In this document: positions 58,380 through 64,000 of the stretch, one piece after another | Layout: each line of letters begins with the position of its first letter | Numbering within the stretch: position 1 is the first letter of the stretch | Source: Bacillus tianshenii | GTDB taxonomy: Bacteria > Bacillota > Bacilli > Bacillales > Bacillaceae_N | Length of the DNA: 64,000 nucleotides | Direction of reading: 5' to 3' | NCBI GenBank assembly: GCA_020524525.2 | Contig: CP129018.1 | Span: 1,740,115 to 1,804,114, forward strand | The notes under the pieces: generated by a model | What the model was told of the DNA's origin: nothing | The model's input: the letters and a program-made list of their open reading frames with translations, nothing else | Database searches by the model: none | Program-made: the position numbers and the translations under genes

Positions 58380-61300
58380 CTATCTTTCTGCTTCCACCAA
58401 CACATCATACGCACGTTCTAACACAGTTGTATCAACTGTTTCACTCAAGGCTTCAAGCAATCCATCATAAAATTCATTCACATCACCTACACGCTTTTGC
58501 AGCTGTTCTTCTGTAAGTGAAAGAAATAATTGTTCATAGTATACCTTAAATTGCTCTGCATACTGCTCTAATTCAGCATGAACAGGAGATTGCAGACGGT
58601 CTTTCAGTATTTCTCGTATCTCTCGCTTTCCACCCTGTTCAAAGAATTGCTTTGCGTTTTTAAATTGATTTAACACATCACGGTAACGGTTTGCCTCTTC
58701 TTGCTTTAAGCCGTTTTCAAAATCTTGTTCTTCAAATTCAATCCGTTCAAACGAAAGAAAATTAAGCTCGTCATTTTGTTCCTTTGCTTCTCGCTGTAAT
58801 TTTTCGTCATAAGACTGAAGCTTTTTATTAAGGACATTTTCGATCCGCAGTGTTGTCGCACGCATTTCTTGAGACAAATCAAAACCAAGTGAATCAATTA
58901 ACTCTTGCATACATCGTTGTAAGACGTCTTTCGGGTTTCCATTTCGGAAGGCTCCTGGATGAAACGCCTCGTTATAGAAATCAGTAAAGCGAAGGAACAT
59001 TCGCTGTTCTACATAATAGACTAATTCTTCAACTTCCTGCAGGACAGATTGTGTGTAAGAATGAAGCGAAACGTTGTTCATTTTCTCATTCGAAAGCTGT
59101 TGTTCCGTAAGTGCTTGTTCTTTCCGCTTTGCTTTCTCATCTGCACTTTGACTTGCCATTTCAAGCAACGATTGAAGGCGGTCTTTCGTTTGCGTTAAAT
59201 CTGTTTTAGCAGCTTGCACGGCTACATCTGTCAGCTCATGCTGAATGAAGCTTTCTAGTGCCCCTTCAAACTCCCCAAACGCCGCACCATGGTCATTTTC
59301 TTTACCTAATTTGGATTCTAACGCGTACTTACTTGATAACGGGAAGATCTTTGGCAAACGAATTCCATAGCCAGTCAGCTCATCGCCAACATACGTAACG
59401 ACATCATCAAGCTCATCTTCTGTTTTCGCTAGATCACTTGCATTGACAATAAAGAACATCTTATCAAGCTCAAATGTTTCCTTTACACGCCCTAATTGAA
59501 TAAGAAATTCACGGTCAGCTTTTGAAAAAGCATGATTATAGTATGTCACAAATAAAATGGCATCCGCATTTTTAATATAATGGAACGCAGTATTTGTATG
59601 ACGAGCGTTAATTGAGTCGGCTCCTGGTGTATCTACAAGCGTAATCCCTTTTTCCGTTAATGGACAGTCTTTGTACAGTGTCATCCATTCAACAAAGCAA
59701 GATTTCTCTTCCTCTGCTGCGTAACCTGCAAATTCAGCTTGCGAAACGGTTACCATTTCACCAAGACTGTCTTTCACAGCATGATAGCCGCGTTTTGCTG
59801 CTTGTAAAAACGCCAAATGTACGTTATCCTCTGCTGAATTCTTCTGTACGGAATCAACTGCTTCAAGCGCTTGTTCAACCGTTGCTTGCTCCATATTGAA
59901 TGGATGAAGGGCAGCATTTAAGTCTTCTAATAGCTGCTCTGTATTTTTAAATTTGATCACAACTGTTCCATCAGGATGTTCGGCATCAGGTGGTGCGATT
60001 TTATTAATTGCAGCTGTCGTCGGATTTGGCGAGACAGGTAAAATCGCATCACCCATCAATGCATTTGCAAACGATGATTTCCCTGCACTAAATGCTCCGA
60101 ATAACGCAAACGTGAAACTACGCTTTTCAAGCTTTTCCGCTTTATTACGCAGTGTGTTTGCATAGGATGTCATCCCTTTAACGTTTTGTACAGCTGTAGC
60201 ACTTTTCATAAGTGCATCGATTGTTTTTTCTACTTCTTCTATTGATGTGCCCGCATCTGAGGCTTCTTCAATTTGCGGTTCTTTCACCTTACGCGCTTTC
60301 TCCTGCTTAGAACGAAGCGGGGCCTCTGCTTCTGAAACAACTTCACGAGCAGATGCCAGCCATTCCAATGCCTTATGCTTCTCTTCAATGCTGGCTTCTT
60401 GCGCTGCGATCACTTCTAATTCAGCTCGTCGCTGACTGAGCGCTTTGTCAATTTCTACAAGCTCATTTGCCGCATTCATTTTTGCTTCATATTGTTTGTA
60501 TTCGTTATTTAACTCGTCAATTCGTTGTTGGTTATGCTTTTGAATGGATGCTTTCGCTTGTTCCATAAGTGGCATTAATGCATGACGATACAACCGTTTT
60601 ACTTCAGCAGCTACATCATTTGTATAATTCAGTACATAATCACCTGAAACAGCAGCACCGCTTTTTACAGTATTCTTTAATAAGCTTTCATCAAAATCAA
60701 CCTGAATGGAATGGATTTGACCGTGTAACTCTTCATCATCAAGGTTAAATGTTTTTAAAATCTTCTCAAGGAAGCCTTTAATATGAAAAGATAATTCCTT
60801 ATCTACTTTTTCACGAAAATCGTTATAAAAGTTTTGCAGCCGTTGCTGACGCTCTTCCTCTGTCTTCTTCTTCGCAAATAACAGCCCTACTTTAAAATTA
60901 GGCTCTCTGCTTTCTAAATATAAATGCGCTAAATCACGTGTTGTGGCAGGCATTAAATAGGCGTTATCTAATAAGTCATCAAGCTCATCACGGAACGTCT
61001 TTTCAAAGGTTTCTCCTTCTCGCTTAAGCACGGCAAGCTCTTCTTGAATTTGTACTACCTTACTTTTAAGCGTTGAGACATCTTCATCTAATAGTAGCTG
61101 TTGGAGCTCTTGACGGCGTTCCTCTTGCGCGTCCTCCACATGCTTTAAATGATCTTCAATGATTTGCTGTGCTGCTGAAAGCGCTCTTGTCGAAATGACT
61201 TCTTCTGAAAGCTCACTTTCTTGTGTTAACAGCTTTTGCACTTGTGAAAACTGATTATGGGCATTTTCTGGGTCAAATAATGTCGTATAGTAGATCCCTT

Positions 61301-62006
61301 TCGGCTCCACTCCCCAGTTCGCAAAGCTCGCTGCTGTACTATTTTGGAAGGATGAAAAAGAAAGCTCACGTTCATCATGTTTATCAATTTGATTAACTAC
61401 CAAATAAATATCTTTGCCAATATCTTGTAATGTCTTTGTAAAGGTAAAATTCACTTCAGATTGAACGTGGTTGTAATCCATCACATAGAAAATCACATCT
61501 GATAAATGCAAAGACGATTCTGTCGCAAGACGATGGGCATCATCTGTTGAGTCGATCCCAGGTGTATCCATTACAACAACATTGCTTGGAATCGCTACAT
61601 CCTGATCACTTATTTCTAATGAATGAACATTTTCTCCGTCTTTACATAGCTCTTGAACGGCTTTCATATCAAACGGCGGTGCAAATTGCACCGTCTTATC
61701 ATTTGTATAGTAAATGCGTGCATAATCCTCGCCTTTTTTTACGCGAACAAGGTTTGCACTTGTCGGAATTGGACTTGACGGGAGAACATCCTTTTCGAGA
61801 AGCGTATTTAACATTGTGGACTTCCCTGCGGAAAAGTGGCCGCAAAACCCAATTACTGCTTGTTTGTTCTCTACTTTTTCGATTAATTGGAGCATCTTCT
61901 TTGCTTGTATATCATCTTCATACGTTGATAACACTTCTGCCAGACGGGCAAAACGCTCGACCATTTGCTCGATAGACAGTTTTTGTCGTTCAATACTTGT
62001 TGACAT
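58380..62006 (-). CDS. dynA: Dynamin-like GTPase DynA (YpbR), two fused dynamin units
   Basis: A 1208-residue bacterial dynamin made of two complete dynamin-like units, as in B. subtilis DynA (about 1193 residues). P-loop 1 GHFSAGKST at 56-64 with VVMDTPGIDS; P-loop 2 GAFSAGKSSFANALMG near 640 with LVDTPGADS; long coiled-coil stalks follow each. DynA tethers and fuses membranes, helps repair after phage or antibiotic damage and delays phage lysis. Both nucleotide sites look intact. The CBS protein gene overlaps directly downstream. GGGGT precedes the ATG. Confidence 0.93.
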   Translation of the reverse strand: MSTSIERQKLSIEQMVERFARLAEVLSTYEDDIQAKKMLQLIEKVENKQAVIGFCGHFSAGKSTMLNTLLEKDVLPSSPIPTSANLVRVKKGEDYARIYYTNDKTVQFAPPFDMKAVQELCKDGENVHSLEISDQDVAIPSNVVVMDTPGIDSTDDAHRLATESSLHLSDVIFYVMDYNHVQSEVNFTFTKTLQDIGKDIYLVVNQIDKHDERELSFSSFQNSTAASFANWGVEPKGIYYTTLFDPENAHNQFSQVQKLLTQESELSEEVISTRALSAAQQIIEDHLKHVEDAQEERRQELQQLLLDEDVSTLKSKVVQIQEELAVLKREGETFEKTFRDELDDLLDNAYLMPATTRDLAHLYLESREPNFKVGLLFAKKKTEEERQQRLQNFYNDFREKVDKELSFHIKGFLEKILKTFNLDDEELHGQIHSIQVDFDESLLKNTVKSGAAVSGDYVLNYTNDVAAEVKRLYRHALMPLMEQAKASIQKHNQQRIDELNNEYKQYEAKMNAANELVEIDKALSQRRAELEVIAAQEASIEEKHKALEWLASAREVVSEAEAPLRSKQEKARKVKEPQIEEASDAGTSIEEVEKTIDALMKSATAVQNVKGMTSYANTLRNKAEKLEKRSFTFALFGAFSAGKSSFANALMGDAILPVSPNPTTAAINKIAPPDAEHPDGTVVIKFKNTEQLLEDLNAALHPFNMEQATVEQALEAVDSVQKNSAEDNVHLAFLQAAKRGYHAVKDSLGEMVTVSQAEFAGYAAEEEKSCFVEWMTLYKDCPLTEKGITLVDTPGADSINARHTNTAFHYIKNADAILFVTYYNHAFSKADREFLIQLGRVKETFELDKMFFIVNASDLAKTEDELDDVVTYVGDELTGYGIRLPKIFPLSSKYALESKLGKENDHGAAFGEFEGALESFIQHELTDVAVQAAKTDLTQTKDRLQSLLEMASQSADEKAKRKEQALTEQQLSNEKMNNVSLHSYTQSVLQEVEELVYYVEQRMFLRFTDFYNEAFHPGAFRNGNPKDVLQRCMQELIDSLGFDLSQEMRATTLRIENVLNKKLQSYDEKLQREAKEQNDELNFLSFERIEFEEQDFENGLKQEEANRYRDVLNQFKNAKQFFEQGGKREIREILKDRLQSPVHAELEQYAEQFKVYYEQLFLSLTEEQLQKRVGDVNEFYDGLLEALSETVDTTVLERAYDVLVEAER

Positions 62007-62112
62007 CTACCCTACCCCTTTTTTATCTGCTCTTATTTAATAGTATGTTATCAATTGTTCCGATTTCTCACAATCTTTTTTTCATATGTTTCCTAAAAAA
62101 GCGACAGCATAC

Positions 62113-62146
62113 GAAAAAAAAGCAACCGCAATATACGGCTGCTTTC
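62113..62146 (-). terminator. Terminator after phoD
   Basis: AGCAACCG / CGGCTGCT hairpin followed on the minus strand by T8. Confidence 0.75.
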
Positions 62147-62153
62147 TATGTAA

Positions 62154-63767
62154 TTAATTTGTCGTCATCGCTTGTTCTTTCACATTTAGAACAGGTTTCC
62201 CATCTTCTACGACAAGTGAAGCACGAGTTGAAATAGGAGCACCTGGTTTTGTCACATACGGCACGACCTGAAAGTCAGTCTGCCAGCTTTGCTGTGTTAC
62301 ATGACAACGCACATAGCCTCGTTGATTATTAAAAAATTTAATATGTGGGTTCTCGTTTAATACTTTTTCTGTGCTATCACGTATATCTGAACCGTCACCA
62401 CCAGAAGAGATAGACGTACCGACAAATTCAACTGCTACATTTTCAGCATTCGAATCATCGAAGTTTGCCTTTACCTCGTTAGCCCAATTTGAATGAACAT
62501 CTCCTGTTAAAACGATAGGATTTGAAATATTCTGCTGTCTTAGGTGATTTAAAATTCGCTGACGGGCTGCTGGATAACCATCCCATGCATCCATACTATA
62601 GTACTCTGCATCCGGTCCCCACCCGTAATCTCTTCTGGCAAAAAAGACTTGTTGCGCCAAAACATTCCACTTCGCCTTCGAGGCAGAAAGTCCATTTAAA
62701 AGCCATGTTTCTTGATCATCTCCTAATAAAGTACGTGTCGTATCAGTTGATTGGCTTGTCGGCTCATGCCAGCCATCTCCATTTGCTTGATCATCACGAT
62801 ATTGACGTGTATCAAGCATATTGAACTCAACTAAATTACCAAAGGAAAAACGTCTATACAACTGAATTGCACCATTGCTTGGAAAGGATGTGCGCCGGAG
62901 CGGCATATGTTCATAGTACGCTTGAAAAGCTAAGGACCTTCTCTTTAAGAACATTGCTTTTGTTTGCCGGTCAGGGTCTTGTGGTACATCTGCAGCCCAG
63001 TTGTTATCAACTTCGTGATCATCAAATGTAACAAGCCAAGGAAACTTAGCATGGGCAGCCTGGAGATCACTATCAAGCTTATACAGTGCATAACGATTTC
63101 GATAGTCTTCTAATGTATAAATCTCTGGATAAACTTGTTCAACCGGACGTACGCCTCTTGCATCATGAACACCTTCATAAATGTAGTCCCCTAAATGAAT
63201 GACAAGGTCAAGGTCATCCTTTGCCATATGCTGATACGCTGTGTAATGACCATTTATCCAATATTGACAGGAAGCAAAAGCAAAGGATAATTCCTCAACA
63301 TGGCTATTTAAAGCAGGAGCTGTCTTTGTTCTGCCAACAGGACTAATATCAGAACCTACTTTAAAGCGATAATAATACCAAGAGGATGGTTGAAGACTTG
63401 ATACTTCCACATGTACCGAGTGTGCGAGGTCTGGTTTTGAAAGCTCCGTTCCGCGCTGCACAATCTTATTAAACCCTTCATCCAAAGCAATTTCCCATTG
63501 CACCGGGAACGGACTTATTGGCATTCCCCCTCCATTTAACGGGTCAGGAGCGAGTCTTGTCCATAACACAATCCCATCAGGAAGCGGGTCTCCTGAAGCC
63601 ACACCTAAAGTAAAAGGATAAGCTGAAAACTTCGATTGAGCAGAAGCTTTTTGAAACGGTAACGCATTAAGCATTGAAACACCTACAGCGACTCCAGCTG
63701 CTTTTCCAGTTTTCTTTAGGAAACTTCGACGACCGAATACATGTGAATCCCAATCATTTTTCTTCAT
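62154..63767 (-). CDS. phoD: Alkaline phosphatase/phosphodiesterase PhoD, Tat-exported
   Basis: A 537-residue secreted PhoD-family metallo-phosphoesterase. The N-terminus has a twin-arginine signal (GRRSFLKKTG, then hydrophobic AGVAVGVSML) as in B. subtilis PhoD, a Tat substrate. Domain motifs: FTLGVASGDPLPDGIVLWTR, IHLGDYIYEG, VTFDDHEVDNNW and VLTGDVHSNWANE, the iron/calcium ligands. It releases phosphate from phosphodiesters such as wall teichoic acid under phosphate starvation. ATG at 63767 has AGGAGGG nine bases upstream. tatAd-tatCd, next to phoD in B. subtilis, are not present downstream. Confidence 0.92.
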   Translation of the reverse strand: MKKNDWDSHVFGRRSFLKKTGKAAGVAVGVSMLNALPFQKASAQSKFSAYPFTLGVASGDPLPDGIVLWTRLAPDPLNGGGMPISPFPVQWEIALDEGFNKIVQRGTELSKPDLAHSVHVEVSSLQPSSWYYYRFKVGSDISPVGRTKTAPALNSHVEELSFAFASCQYWINGHYTAYQHMAKDDLDLVIHLGDYIYEGVHDARGVRPVEQVYPEIYTLEDYRNRYALYKLDSDLQAAHAKFPWLVTFDDHEVDNNWAADVPQDPDRQTKAMFLKRRSLAFQAYYEHMPLRRTSFPSNGAIQLYRRFSFGNLVEFNMLDTRQYRDDQANGDGWHEPTSQSTDTTRTLLGDDQETWLLNGLSASKAKWNVLAQQVFFARRDYGWGPDAEYYSMDAWDGYPAARQRILNHLRQQNISNPIVLTGDVHSNWANEVKANFDDSNAENVAVEFVGTSISSGGDGSDIRDSTEKVLNENPHIKFFNNQRGYVRCHVTQQSWQTDFQVVPYVTKPGAPISTRASLVVEDGKPVLNVKEQAMTTN

Positions 63768-63835
63768 TGTTTTATCCCTCCTAGTCTTGTTCACTAACTA
63801 GTGTAGGAGGGATTTTTTAAGGGAGGATAAGATTT

Positions 63836-63961
63836 ATGTATAGATTAGAAATAGGAAGAAAATTAGTTATTTTGTTCCATTATCTTTCCATTAAGCATTC
63901 AAAAGTTCCAGTTATTAAAATCAAACTCAACCTTAAACTTCTTATTTACAAACGAAAATAG
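63836..63961 (+). CDS. Short basic ORF with ribosome binding site (doubtful)
   Basis: A 41-codon Lys/Ile/Leu-rich frame nine bases after GGGAGG, divergent from phoD. Its composition is what AT-rich DNA gives by chance; only the ribosome binding site argues for it. The rest of 63768-64000 shows nothing recognisable, although the phoD promoter must lie there. Confidence 0.22.
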   Translation: MYRLEIGRKLVILFHYLSIKHSKVPVIKIKLNLKLLIYKRK

Positions 63962-64000
63962 ACCTACCAAATTCAAGTATCTGAAAGAATAGCTCTAAAG

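Noticed and set aside
1..64000. tRNA, rRNA, CRISPR arrays, transposases, integrases
   Set aside because: No cloverleaf-like sequences, spaced direct-repeat arrays or mobile-element proteins were recognised on either strand.

Overview
The window reads as a chromosomal segment of a low-GC, endospore-forming member of the Bacillaceae. The evidence is the AGGAGG-type ribosome binding sites, the frequent TTG and GTG starts, a Spo0E-like phosphatase, and many small proteins typical of Bacillus relatives (YpjP, YppF, YuzL, YpbS, YpzA, YpeQ). From memory, gene order follows the B. subtilis 'yp' region: ypjP-ypiP, then yphP(brxA)-ilvD-ypgR-metA, then cspD-ypzA-ypeQ-ypeP-ypdP-ypdQ, then ypbS and ypbR(dynA). 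No tRNA, rRNA, CRISPR array, transposase or phage gene was seen.

Layout. 0-10.5 kb: end of a purine permease, an anthrax-lethal-factor-like secreted protease, an orphan CsoR copper sensor, YpjP, a coupled membrane coiled-coil/phosphodiester-glycosidase pair, two secreted proteins with copper-amine-oxidase-type stalk domains (one GH18, one CAP), an aminotransferase and a YpiP methyltransferase. 10.7-30.0 kb (all minus strand): about 19 tightly packed genes for a Wzx/Wzy-dependent capsule or exopolysaccharide, ending in a MacB-like ABC transporter. 30.0-30.7 kb: a gene-free control region with CodY-like boxes and inverted repeats. 30.7-64 kb: conserved backbone genes mixed with secreted and surface proteins, including a 954-residue S-layer protein, a four-LysM protein, PhoD and the dynamin DynA.

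How the polysaccharide genes fit together. Chain-length protein, BY-kinase and PHP phosphatase form the control module. An EpsC/PglF-type dehydratase plus PglE-, PglD- and PglC-type enzymes should make UDP-di-N-acetylbacillosamine and load its sugar phosphate on undecaprenyl phosphate. WbpA-, WbpB-, WbpE-, WbpD- and WbpI-type enzymes are all present, which is the complete set known to make UDP-2,3-diacetamido-2,3-dideoxy-mannuronic acid. Two GT4 transferases extend the unit, Wzx flips it and Wzy polymerises it. The approximately 200-base stretch just before the epsC homologue sits where the EAR/epsC antitermination RNA lies in B. subtilis and is the most interesting non-coding candidate.

Other regulatory elements read directly: a preQ1-I riboswitch with a clean sigma-A promoter before the queuosine-precursor transporter ypdP; a 180-base cspD leader containing a terminator-like hairpin; a CodY-like box before ilvD; a Fur-like palindrome inside the promoter of the Spo0E-like gene; a near-consensus cre site; and a holin-like small toxin candidate. 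Functions are assigned from remembered family features; no searches were run.
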